From positions 1-33,685 of the forward strand of contig JAGQPF010000318.1 of assembly GCA_020426845.1 (NCBI GenBank): a DNA stretch of 33,685 nt, read 5' to 3'. Position numbers and translations under genes: made by a program. Below are positions 24,154-32,029 of the stretch, piece after piece; the stretch's first letter is position 1; each line of letters begins with the position of its first letter. This DNA is from Planctomycetales bacterium. Its GTDB lineage: Bacteria; Planctomycetota; Planctomycetia; Pirellulales; Pirellulaceae. The notes beneath the pieces are model-generated. The model was given only the letters and a program-made list of their open reading frames with translations. It was not told the DNA's origin and ran no database searches.

Positions 24154-24522
24154 TCAATCTCGCTGCTTTGCGATCAATTCCAACTCATCGAAAGTCTTCT
24201 CCAATGCCAAGCGTCGTTTAGCCTTGTAACCTTGCCTTGGATTGAGATGATCCACCGTGGACTCCCACACCTCCATGAATGTGTTTCTCCACCTACTCAC
24301 CTCGTCAGGTTGTGGAATCATCACTCCAGCATAGCCGGCCTTCGCAAGCATCGTCAGCAACTCAATGTTGCAGGGAAGGCAACTGCCCCAATACTCATCG
24401 GCTTCGATCTTCGCCGGTTCTCTCAGCGCCTCTTCGATGTCCGAAATGAACCTGCCCGTAAGCGCAGAAAGATGGTCAGCTGCAGTATCATTTTCAAAAT
24501 TCCCTGCTCCCCAAGTTCCCAT
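24154..24522 (-). CDS. DUF4259 domain protein
   Basis: The ATG at 24522 begins 'MGTWGAGNFENDTAADHL', the hallmark N terminus of DUF4259 proteins, and gives 122 residues; the open frame to 24591 is an unneeded extension. The rest is helical with 'DEYWGSCLPCNIELLTMLAKAGY', which carries two cysteines. The family has no established function, and members are small, soluble and scattered among bacteria, often in accessory regions. Its 5' end lies only 20 bases from the divergent nuclease remnant. Function is not inferred. Confidence 0.8.
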   Translation of the reverse strand: MGTWGAGNFENDTAADHLSALTGRFISDIEEALREPAKIEADEYWGSCLPCNIELLTMLAKAGYAGVMIPQPDEVSRWRNTFMEVWESTVDHLNPRQGYKAKRRLALEKTFDELELIAKQRD

Positions 24523-24542
24523 CGTCGCTCCCCGTTGCGATT

Positions 24543-25004
24543 GTGAATGCGGACGATCGACTGCCCACGGATCCGCTTTTGCGGGGAACAATGCAGTTGC
24601 TAAAATACAGTCGTGACAGCCGTCTGGGACAGTTGCTTCGCGGGATTCTCAGCCTGTTTATCTCCGCCATCAGTCCACCTGACCAGACTGACCCTTGGAT
24701 TCGAGCGATAGGAGCCTACGTCATGGCCACCAACAAGGAAATTGACGCCGACGAATTCCGCGCAGCACTGGCAACCGCCGCGGAAGAGATCCTGGGGACT
24801 CAAATCGAACCCGGCTCCCTCGCAGATCGCCTTCTGCGTCAGGGACGAGAGGAGGGCCAGCGGCGCGGGGAGCTGATTGGGAGACTCCAACTCCTTTCGG
24901 AGTTGCTTGGCGAGCCATGCTCGGCGGACATAGGGAACATGAGCCTCGAGGAACTCCAGGCGCTGGCGCAGGACCTACAACTCCGTTTGGCGCGCCGCCG
25001 CTAA
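24543..25004 (+). pseudogene. C-terminal remnant of an Rpn-family (PD-(D/E)XK) nuclease/transposase-like protein
   Basis: The 153-codon frame contains, from about 24681, a stretch like the C-terminal part of Rpn-type proteins: 'DPWIRAIGAYVMATNKEIDADEFRAAL', then a charged helix 'LLRQGREEGQRRGELIGRLQLLSELLGE' and a leucine-rich end. The N-terminal nuclease core with the PD-(D/E)XK residues is missing: upstream DNA belongs to the DUF4259 gene on the other strand. It is therefore read as a truncated remnant; a short ORF starting at ATG 24591 or 24723 could still be translated. Rpn proteins promote recombination and are often found decayed. Confidence 0.6.
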
Positions 25005-25022
25005 CTGGGTTCGTTGGAGCGG

Positions 25023-25640
25023 TCAATCGGCGAGCAGTTCGCGGAGGCGCCGGACGGCGCGCAGGTAGCGCATGCTGGCGGCGGGCTCACTGAGCTCAAG
25101 AGCGGCGGCGACCTCTTGATTCGTGAGTTGCTCGTAGTGACGCATGATGATGATCTCGGCGTCTTGATCGCTGAGCTCGGCGAGTGTCGCTTCGACCTTC
25201 TTGGCCAGCTCGCGCTGCGTGGCGCGGGCGGCGGGGGTCAGCTCGGGATCGACGATCTGGCCGGCGAGCTCCAGCGAGGACTCGTCCATGCCGGCCGGCG
25301 CGGCCAAGGCCCGCTCGCGGTCCACCGAACGCTTTTCCGAGCCACGGTGGCGCCGGTGCGCGTCGATGATGCGGTCCCGAGTGATCTGGCGCAGCCAGAG
25401 ATGGAACGGCATCCCGTTGCCGCTCGCCAAGTAGTCCTGCATCCGGCGATTGGCCTCAACCAGCACCTCCTGCACAATGTCGCTGACATCGACGCGGCGC
25501 TGAATCTTGCGGTCGAGCCGCATTTGCACGAGCCGGTGAATGGCCGCCCGATGGCGTTCCATCAGCCGTTGCACGGCGTCTCCGTCACCCTCGCGGGCGT
25601 CGTTGAGCAGGTCTTGGGTATCATGATCGGCAGGCCACAT
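25023..25640 (-). CDS. Sigma-70 family (ECF-type) RNA polymerase sigma factor
   Basis: The ATG at 25640 begins 'MWPADHDTQDLLNDAREGD', giving 205 residues; the open frame further upstream (to 25922) runs through the neighbouring sigma gene and is rejected. Region 2 is 'VDVSDIVQEVLVEANRRMQDYLASGNGMPFHLWLRQITRDRIIDAHRRH', with the core-binding DxxQE-like motif. Region 4 is 'LAELSDQDAEIIIMRHYEQLTNQEVAAALELSEPAASMRYLRAVRRLRELL', a helix-turn-helix for the -35 element. Between them is a charged linker of about 45 residues. It resembles the planctomycete ECF subgroups with a long 'RRHRGSEKRSVDRE' segment. It is divergent from another sigma factor gene, 241 bases away, and no anti-sigma gene follows it directly. 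Confidence 0.9.
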   Translation of the reverse strand: MWPADHDTQDLLNDAREGDGDAVQRLMERHRAAIHRLVQMRLDRKIQRRVDVSDIVQEVLVEANRRMQDYLASGNGMPFHLWLRQITRDRIIDAHRRHRGSEKRSVDRERALAAPAGMDESSLELAGQIVDPELTPAARATQRELAKKVEATLAELSDQDAEIIIMRHYEQLTNQEVAAALELSEPAASMRYLRAVRRLRELLAD

Positions 25641-25881
25641 GCAACTAATTATCACTAAAGCAGTTACGGTTTCGCAAGGGCGCCATCGAGCTAGGGAGAT
25701 CCGGGGATTTCTGCTAGAAATAAAGTATTGGCGAATCCGTTCCCCGCATCCCGCCGTCTCAATGGCGGAGGACCTCCTTGTGAACCCTCCAACGCAGGCG
25801 CCCGGAAGGAAGCCTGTGTGCCGCAGACTCCTCATCGCTCGCAGCGCGAGGACTCTCTCAACACGCAGGTAGCGTATCCGC

Positions 25882-26421
25882 GTGCAGGAATCACTACCCA
25901 CCGCCGAGGCCACGATCCCCAACCGTGAGCGGTTGGAGAGTGCCTTTGCGCGCCATCAGGGAGAGCTGCTGGGCACCCTGTATTATTTGACCGGCTGCCG
26001 GGAGGACGCCCAGGACGCCTTGCAAGAGGCGTTCGTGAAGTGCTGGCGCCATCTGGAGCAGGTCAGCGAAGTTCAAAACCTGAGAGCCTGGATCTTTCGC
26101 ATCGCCTTGAACGCGGGGCGAGACATCCGACAAACCGCCTGGCGTCGGCGGCGACAGCAACTGCCCGAGGAGGAGACCATGCAGACCACGGCGGACGACC
26201 CCGTCATGCGGGTGCTCCAACAGGAACGCGAGGCGCGATTGCGCGACGCCATGTGGTGCCTGCGGGACGAGGAGAAGGAAGTGTTCTTGTTGCGTCAGAA
26301 CGGAGACATGACTTACGACGAAATCGGCGCGGCGCTGGACGTGCCCGTCGGCACCGTGAAGACGCGGATGCGGGCTGCTTTAAAGCGGCTGCGCGAAGCG
26401 TTGGAAGCAGGGGACGGATAG
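25882..26421 (+). CDS. ECF sigma factor paired with the downstream anti-sigma-like gene
   Basis: The start is GTG 25882 with AGGT 11 bases upstream; 179 residues. Region 2 is 'LESAFARHQGELLGTLYYLTGCREDAQDALQEAFVKCWRHLEQV', with the D-A-Q-D-A-L-Q-E core-binding motif, followed by 'NLRAWIFRIALNAGRDIRQTAWRRRRQQ'. Region 4 is 'LRDEEKEVFLLRQNGDMTYDEIGAALDVPVGTVKTRMRAALKRLREAL', a helix-turn-helix. The gene runs into the giant membrane protein gene after 43 bases, the standard order for an ECF sigma factor and its membrane anti-sigma factor. It probably reports an envelope signal to RNA polymerase; promoter targets are unknown. Confidence 0.93.
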   Translation: MQESLPTAEATIPNRERLESAFARHQGELLGTLYYLTGCREDAQDALQEAFVKCWRHLEQVSEVQNLRAWIFRIALNAGRDIRQTAWRRRRQQLPEEETMQTTADDPVMRVLQQEREARLRDAMWCLRDEEKEVFLLRQNGDMTYDEIGAALDVPVGTVKTRMRAALKRLREALEAGDG

Positions 26422-26464
26422 CCAACGCCGCCAACCCGCGGCGGCTGTCTGCTGAAGTGAAGCA

Positions 26465-29400
26465 ATGAATCAACAGCCCGACCATTTCATGCAACCTCCC
26501 GATGACCAGCTGCGCCAGCAGTTGTGGGATCTCGTGTACGGCCTGCTCGACGAGCGCGAGGCACAGGATCTCGAAGGGATGGTGCGCAGCAACCCGCAAG
26601 TCGCTCGCGCTTATGCCGAAGTGATGCTGCAGGCCAACGAATTGGCGGAGGTGGCGCGTCTGCACGAGGACGCCATCGAGTTCGCCGACATCCCCGCCGC
26701 GCCGCTGCCCGGGTCCGCCCCCGATCCCGCACGGCCCGCGAACACAACGCAACTTGGCGAGGTCACGTCACGCCGGTGGTCGACCCTGCTGGCGGCCGTC
26801 GCCGCGGCGCTGCTGCTGGCACTGACGCTCTACCCCGCCACCTGGAAACCCGACGACGTTGCCGTGCTGCGACAGGCCCCGCATCTGATCGTCGCCGGCC
26901 CCGCCCAAGTCCATCGGCGACCCGAGACGCCGTTTGACGTCACCGCTTCTACCATCGAAGGCAAGCCGCTCGCCCACCAGTCCATTCAGATCCGACTCGG
27001 CGACAAGGACGTCGGCCCGATTGTCACCAACGCGGAGGGCCGAGCATCGGCGTTGATCGACACCACCCAGCTCGAAGACGAGTCGGAACTGGTGTTCGAG
27101 GCGGCAGGACAACGGGTCCGCATGCCGATCCGGCCGTTGGCCGCGGCCGCACCGGGGCTGGATGTGCGACAAAAGGAGCTCGCTCGCAACGGCCGAGACC
27201 GGTCCGAGTCGGCGGCGCAGATGGCGCAAATGGCACAATCTGCCAGCACTCGCAAAGCCGAAGCGATCGACGTCACGTCGCTTGTCGGCGATCAATCCAC
27301 CGCCCGAATGTCGCCGCGTTTCTATTGGTCCCGCCCCCAAGAGCCGGCGGTCGCACTGGCGACACCCGGAGGACCGGGAGCGGTGCCGGACGCGACACCC
27401 CGAGTCGAAAAATCTCTCCCGCGACGGCAAGACCCACAGGGCGGCGCGGGTCTTGGCGGCGCCAGTATGTCGAGTGGCCAGACATCGGAAGCGCAACAAA
27501 TGCTCGCTCTCGCCCCGCCTGTGGCAGCTCAACGGTTGGCCGAAGAGGCCGATCCCGACGAGGTCGAGCAGCTCGCGTTGGCCGGCAAGTTGCCCGCGGG
27601 CATTCTATTTCACAATCGCGCCACTTCCGGCGCCGATTTCGTCGAGGCCGACTTGACGCTCGGCGATTTGGAAAGCAACGGCGACTTGGTGGGCAAGCCC
27701 GTCGTCGTGGAGGCGGAAACATCCGCCGGCAAACCAACCTTCCGGATGTCGGGACAGATCAACGAGGATGGCGCGATTCGCGTGCAGATTCCTACTCGGC
27801 ATGTTACGCCGGTGCGGTTGCGAATGCTCGCCGCCGATGAACAGCGAAAGGTGCTGCTCGAAGCGCTCGTGCCCAGCGCCGTTGATGCCCCGTCGTTGGC
27901 CGTCCATTTCGACTCGGACAACGGCAAACTGCAGCCGGGCAAGAAGAATCAAGTCCAACTGCAATTCGGCGCCAGCAATGGCAGCGAATACAGCGAATAC
28001 AGCGACAGCTCCGGCATCGCGCAGTTGTTCGACGAGCAAGGCCGGGAGCTCCAGCGAGTTGTCGCCACAGGCGGCGCCGCGGCGATGCAGGTGCAGCCCG
28101 ACCCGGGAGCTCGCTACAAACTGGTGTACTCGAACAACGAACAGGTCATTGCAAAAACGATCGAGGCGGACGAGGTGACGCCGCCAGTGCTGCTCGGCGT
28201 GCAGTCCACGAGCCCCTCCTCCATGCCACGCTCCGAAATCGACCAGTCGGATCGCGACAAAACACCGGTCGGGCCTCCCTCGCAGACGACCCCTGTAACG
28301 GCCGAAAATCTAGTCGCTCAAGTCAAGAGTCCGCAACTCGCGCGATTGGTCACACGACGCCATGGAATGATTGTCGAGAACCGCACGCTGGAATTGTTCC
28401 GCGGAGAGCAGCAGCTGCCAGTTGATGTCGCCGATGTCGACGGGCTCGAGGTCGACCTGTACTCCATGGACTTCACGTTCGACGCAGTGCTGGATGACGT
28501 GCGATCGGGATCGCCCGAACTGCTCGCTCAGTGGGGGAACGTCCCCGACACGCTCATTCCCGAGCCACTTGCCATCGTGGATAACGTGGTCTCCGCCGGC
28601 AATGCATATCGCGCCGAGATGGATCGGGCCAGGGAGGCCAGCGCAGATGCTCGACGCCAAGCGTTCATTGTCGGCGCCGCCGTCTCGGTGATGACGATTG
28701 TGCTGTTCGCCATCTGTGGAGCCATGCGACTTGGACGTCCGTTGGTTTGGACACCCACTGTATTGACTGCAGGCGTGTGTCTCCTGCTCTGTGTGCACTG
28801 GATTCAAACGGGCACATCTCGCTCAAACGGCGAAGCGCAAATCGCGCAATCCTCGGGCGAGCTAAAGCACGGCGAGCCAGGTGACGCCCCAGGTGACGAG
28901 CCAGCTCAGGGCGACGCCGCGGAAAAAAGTGAGGAGAAGTCCGAGGAGTCGGGAGCCAACCCGCCTCATATTGCCGATCCTCAGTCCGCAATTTTGGACG
29001 GCAATGCCAAGGCGGAGAATTCGCAGCCCACGCCCGGCGCCTCAGCCACACCCTCGTACGTAGAGTCATCCAAAGACTTGTCCAAAACTTGGCCCAAAGT
29101 TACGTCCGAGTTGGCGGAAGAGATTCAGCGTCGGGATGCGCTCAACCGGGCCGCAGCAAACGCCAAGGCAATGTCTCAGCCGATGTCCGATTCCCCAGCG
29201 GTGGACCTCTCGGCCTCGACGCCGGTCATGCCATCGCCGACGCCCCCGTTGCGGGGCAACGTGGATCAACCATCGCCGACTCTCGACCAGCCTGCGACCC
29301 AATCAGGCCGCATGTCATTGCCCAAGACAGACAATGGCCTCGATTCCAAGTCGCTCCAGGAGGCGGAACGCTCCTTACGGCAGGTCGGGCCTCCATCGCA

Positions 29401-31156
29401 GGCGACCCTTGTGAGGCCCGAGGGACCGCGCGTTAGCACCAGCAGCCCGAGCCCGCCAGCGCCTCCCGCGCCTCCCGCGCAGTCCAAACAATCCCGTGGC
29501 GGATCGGCCGTTCAACTCCAGGGCCCTGCCGACAAATTGGCCAGCGCCGGAGGCCGCGCCAGCGACACGTTCTCCATGCGTGCTCCCCAGTTCGCGCCGG
29601 CCGCCCTGCTGCCGCCACTTGAGACGGAACGCGACGGAGATCAGTGGCAAGCGGACGCGGAGATTTACCTCGGCACTCCGATTGAGGTCGCCTTCCAACC
29701 CACTCGTTACATCAAAAAGCAGTCACGTCTCCAGCGCAACGGCCAAGACGTGTCGCTCGGGTCCCATCGCTTACTGTCGAACTCCACTCTGTTTGCCGAG
29801 TCCCCTGAGGTCGCACAGGAGACCCTGAGGGAAAAAGCCCTGGCGACCTTTTCTCAACAAACCTCCGAAGATCCTGTTCCCTTTGCAAGTGATACGAAAA
29901 ACGATGCAATAGGCGATGCAGAAGACGGCGATGCCAAAAACGATGCCAAAAACAATGCGCTAGCGGTCGCCAACTCGGAGGCCGACCGCGACGCGGTCGT
30001 CGCCAGCGATCAACTGGTCAACGACGAATCGAGCCACTGGAGCTGGGACGTGCCTCGTGAGGCTCGCGAGGTGGATGCGCGGATCATCATCTACCTCAAT
30101 CGGCAGATGCTGTTGCGAGACGAACTGAAACGGCTGCCGCAGCCTCCCCTGGGTTGCGACGAATTGTTGCAACATGCGACGCTACTCACTGCAGCCATTC
30201 GAGACCTGGAGTCCCGGCAACAATCCGATCCGACGTTCACGCTGGCCGCGACCGCCAAGCTGCGACAGATCGTGCGCGAGCTCGAGGCCCACCAAGTGCG
30301 GCTCCCTGGCGCAAACCAAGGAGACTATTGTTGGCTGCCTTGGCAACCGGCCGAGCCTTCGTTGCAGGCAGCCTCTGCAAAGCCCGACGCTTCCCTCACT
30401 CGCGAGGCACAACTTGTGCTGGCGGACGTCGCCCGGACGACAGGATTCGGGGCAGGTCAATTGGCGTTGGCCGGCGCTCCCGCCTCCAACGATCGCACCG
30501 ATGCAGTCGCCAATAAGGCGAAGCTCGGCGACGGCTATGGATTGGTAGAAACGCCGGCAGCTTCGACGGACTTAGGCAACACGGCTCGGCAAACCATCGG
30601 GGAGCCGATCGTGCAGTTCCGGGGCAGAGGCGCCAGCGCAACCGTCATGGTCGACGTCGACGCAGCTCGGCCGCTGGTGCTAACGCTCGATCCTGCGCCG
30701 GCGCCGGGTGAGTCATGGGAATTCACGGGCAATGCGCACCACTTGCCGATTCGTCGCCGACTAACCTATCGCGCGGCCAAGCAGCCCGCGCCGCAGTTGC
30801 CAATCACCGTCAAAGTGCAATGCGCGCCCAAGGCGGCACAGGACGAAACCGTGGAGCTCGAACTTGCCTGGAGCGCGACACAGCCGCTCGATCGCGTGCG
30901 GCTGAGCCTGCAGTTGCCGGCGGGGCTCGAGTTGAATGATGATTCGCACAGCGCATTGCGAGATAGCACCGATGCATATCGATTCCGCGCCGAAGACCGC
31001 CGACTGCGGATCGCCTGGCGGCAACTTGCCGGCGCGGGCGCGCTGAAGATCCCGCTGGTGGCCAAACAGCAAGGCGAGTTCCTCAGCTCGCGGATCGAAA
31101 TCGAGTCGAACGATCGGCGAAACTGGCTCGCGCCGATTCGGATCGATGTGCGGTAG
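26465..31156 (+). CDS. Giant membrane anti-sigma-like protein with macroglobulin-like regions
   Basis: This 1563-residue protein starts with a short helical domain (1-75; 'QLWDLVYGLLDEREAQDLEGMVRSNP') like cytoplasmic anti-sigma domains, then a membrane helix (107-123). A beta-rich MG2-like domain (about 138-225; 'RPETPFDVTASTIEGKPLAHQ', 'TNAEGRASALIDT') follows, then low-complexity segments. Two more membrane helices lie near 734-753 and 757-778, then a long Pro/Ser/Ala-rich linker, a helical part and a C-terminal beta-sandwich region (about 1390-1563; 'VRLSLQLPAGLELNDDS'). Two dispersed-repeat insertions are in frame (residues 602-609, degenerate, and 974-988). It is 43 bases behind an ECF sigma gene. 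The likely role, inferred, is an envelope sensor that holds the sigma factor. Catalytic motifs were not found; a thioester motif is absent. Confidence 0.82.
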   Translation: MNQQPDHFMQPPDDQLRQQLWDLVYGLLDEREAQDLEGMVRSNPQVARAYAEVMLQANELAEVARLHEDAIEFADIPAAPLPGSAPDPARPANTTQLGEVTSRRWSTLLAAVAAALLLALTLYPATWKPDDVAVLRQAPHLIVAGPAQVHRRPETPFDVTASTIEGKPLAHQSIQIRLGDKDVGPIVTNAEGRASALIDTTQLEDESELVFEAAGQRVRMPIRPLAAAAPGLDVRQKELARNGRDRSESAAQMAQMAQSASTRKAEAIDVTSLVGDQSTARMSPRFYWSRPQEPAVALATPGGPGAVPDATPRVEKSLPRRQDPQGGAGLGGASMSSGQTSEAQQMLALAPPVAAQRLAEEADPDEVEQLALAGKLPAGILFHNRATSGADFVEADLTLGDLESNGDLVGKPVVVEAETSAGKPTFRMSGQINEDGAIRVQIPTRHVTPVRLRMLAADEQRKVLLEALVPSAVDAPSLAVHFDSDNGKLQPGKKNQVQLQFGASNGSEYSEYSDSSGIAQLFDEQGRELQRVVATGGAAAMQVQPDPGARYKLVYSNNEQVIAKTIEADEVTPPVLLGVQSTSPSSMPRSEIDQSDRDKTPVGPPSQTTPVTAENLVAQVKSPQLARLVTRRHGMIVENRTLELFRGEQQLPVDVADVDGLEVDLYSMDFTFDAVLDDVRSGSPELLAQWGNVPDTLIPEPLAIVDNVVSAGNAYRAEMDRAREASADARRQAFIVGAAVSVMTIVLFAICGAMRLGRPLVWTPTVLTAGVCLLLCVHWIQTGTSRSNGEAQIAQSSGELKHGEPGDAPGDEPAQGDAAEKSEEKSEESGANPPHIADPQSAILDGNAKAENSQPTPGASATPSYVESSKDLSKTWPKVTSELAEEIQRRDALNRAAANAKAMSQPMSDSPAVDLSASTPVMPSPTPPLRGNVDQPSPTLDQPATQSGRMSLPKTDNGLDSKSLQEAERSLRQVGPPSQATLVRPEGPRVSTSSPSPPAPPAPPAQSKQSRGGSAVQLQGPADKLASAGGRASDTFSMRAPQFAPAALLPPLETERDGDQWQADAEIYLGTPIEVAFQPTRYIKKQSRLQRNGQDVSLGSHRLLSNSTLFAESPEVAQETLREKALATFSQQTSEDPVPFASDTKNDAIGDAEDGDAKNDAKNNALAVANSEADRDAVVASDQLVNDESSHWSWDVPREAREVDARIIIYLNRQMLLRDELKRLPQPPLGCDELLQHATLLTAAIRDLESRQQSDPTFTLAATAKLRQIVRELEAHQVRLPGANQGDYCWLPWQPAEPSLQAASAKPDASLTREAQLVLADVARTTGFGAGQLALAGAPASNDRTDAVANKAKLGDGYGLVETPAASTDLGNTARQTIGEPIVQFRGRGASATVMVDVDAARPLVLTLDPAPAPGESWEFTGNAHHLPIRRRLTYRAAKQPAPQLPITVKVQCAPKAAQDETVELELAWSATQPLDRVRLSLQLPAGLELNDDSHSALRDSTDAYRFRAEDRRLRIAWRQLAGAGALKIPLVAKQQGEFLSSRIEIESNDRRNWLAPIRIDVR
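28266..28300 (+). repeat. Copy 2 of the 45-bp coding repeat, degenerate, inside the anti-sigma-like gene
   Basis: The left half (CGGTCGGGCCTCCCTCGCAG) matches the element with one change, giving VGPPSQTT; the right arm has decayed. It is in the same reading frame as copies 1 and 3. Confidence 0.65.
29383..29427 (+). repeat. Copy 3 of the 45-bp coding repeat, inside the anti-sigma-like gene
   Basis: An almost canonical copy with both 8-bp arms, read as VGPPSQATLVRPEGP (residues 974-988) in the Pro/Ser-rich linker after the third membrane helix. It leaves the frame open. Confidence 0.88.
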
Positions 31157-31218
31157 TCGCGTCGATCAACATCGCGGAGTCGGGCCGCCCCTTGTGGACC
31201 GGCTGCGCGCATCTTGTT

Positions 31219-31324
31219 CTCTCACAGAGGCACAAAGACACGGAGTTGGTTTCAAAGAGTAGGCGTGAACCAATAAGGAATCGCAAAGAATGACCAACTG
31301 AAATCCTCCGTGTCTCCGTGAGAT
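31219..31324. repeat. Hairpin repeat, GGAGACACGGAG family, copy B
   Basis: The left arm 'CTCACAGAGGCACAAAGACACGGAG' type sequence (31221-31245) pairs with the right arm 'CTCCGTGTCTCCGTGAG' (31306-31322), around a longer loop than copy A (about 60 bases). It is located downstream of the anti-sigma-like gene stop. Confidence 0.82.
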
Positions 31325-31402
31325 ACTTTTTTCCCTGGGGAAACACATCACCGAGTCATGCTAACATCGCCGCGAATGGTTGACCGGCTGCACGCTTCCT
31401 TG

Positions 31403-31528
31403 TTCTCTCACAGAGGCACAAAGACACGGAGTTGGATTCAAAGAGAAGGCGCGAACCCAAAAGGAATCGCAGAGAATGCCCAACTCCGAAATCCTCCGTG
31501 TCTCCGTGTCTCCGTGTCTCCGTGAGAC
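31403..31528. repeat. Hairpin repeat, GGAGACACGGAG family, copy C, with an 8-bp microsatellite
   Basis: This is a direct duplicate of copy B in which the right arm is lengthened by CTCCGTGT units: three units followed by CTCCGTGA at 31495-31526. The extra units suggest slippage during replication. It is on the side of the small membrane protein gene stop. Confidence 0.82.
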
Positions 31529-31575
31529 AATTTTTCCCAGGGACGCCCAGGCGTTTGCCCCACCGTGCGTTCAGC

Positions 31576-32010
31576 TCAGCGCGAAGTTTCGGCACGCAGC
31601 AGATGCGCGCTCCAGCGAATCAGGGATGACGCGATCCCGGCCGGAATCCAGAGCATCATCACGCACAACAGATAGGCGGCGGCGCGAAACAACTCGGGCG
31701 GGATTCGTAAGTCGAAGGAACGGTTGTCGGCTGTCGCGCTCTGAACCGCATCGGCCACCGAATCAGCAACGGTATCGGCGACAGTTGGGCCGACGGCGGA
31801 CTCCACCTTGCCGGTGATGGCGAGCAGAACGGGCGGAGGATCGTTGTTCAGCAGCCCGTAAGCGGCATGGACCACTTGAAACGCCAAATAGAGGCCAACC
31901 ACCAACATCCCCAGCGCCACATAGGTCCGCACCGGCGCCGCTCCGCCGCTGCTGTTGTCGCGCTCGGCAGGCGTGATCGGCGACCCTTTTTCGTCAAACT
32001 GATACTCCAC
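31576..32010 (-). CDS. Small membrane protein of unknown function, downstream of the GspE-like gene
   Basis: The start is GTG 32010, with GGAG six bases upstream; 144 residues. There are two hydrophobic segments, 'YVALGMLVVGLYLAFQVVHAAYGLL' (30-54) and 'AAYLLCVMMLWIPAGIASSLIRW' (111-133). They are joined by a region with an alternating 'TVADTVADSVADAVQSAT' repeat that could form a coiled coil or amphipathic helix. I do not recognise the family. It begins 19 bases after the stop of the GspE-like gene and is probably in the same transcript, so a role in the same secretion or pilus machine is an inference only. Confidence 0.7.
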   Translation of the reverse strand: MEYQFDEKGSPITPAERDNSSGGAAPVRTYVALGMLVVGLYLAFQVVHAAYGLLNNDPPPVLLAITGKVESAVGPTVADTVADSVADAVQSATADNRSFDLRIPPELFRAAAYLLCVMMLWIPAGIASSLIRWSAHLLRAETSR

Positions 32011-32029
32011 GACGATCTCCTTGTTGAAT

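Larger units (their letters stand above)
31157..31575. other. 419-base convergent intergenic region holding two hairpin repeats
   Basis: It lies between the stop of the anti-sigma-like gene (plus) and the stop of the small membrane protein gene (minus). No gene is supported; short open frames here consist of the repeats. The two repeats (31219-31324 and 31403-31528) share their flanks as well ('GACCGGCTGC.CGC..CTTGTTCTC'), so a block of about 130-150 bases was duplicated in direct orientation. Confidence 0.7.
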
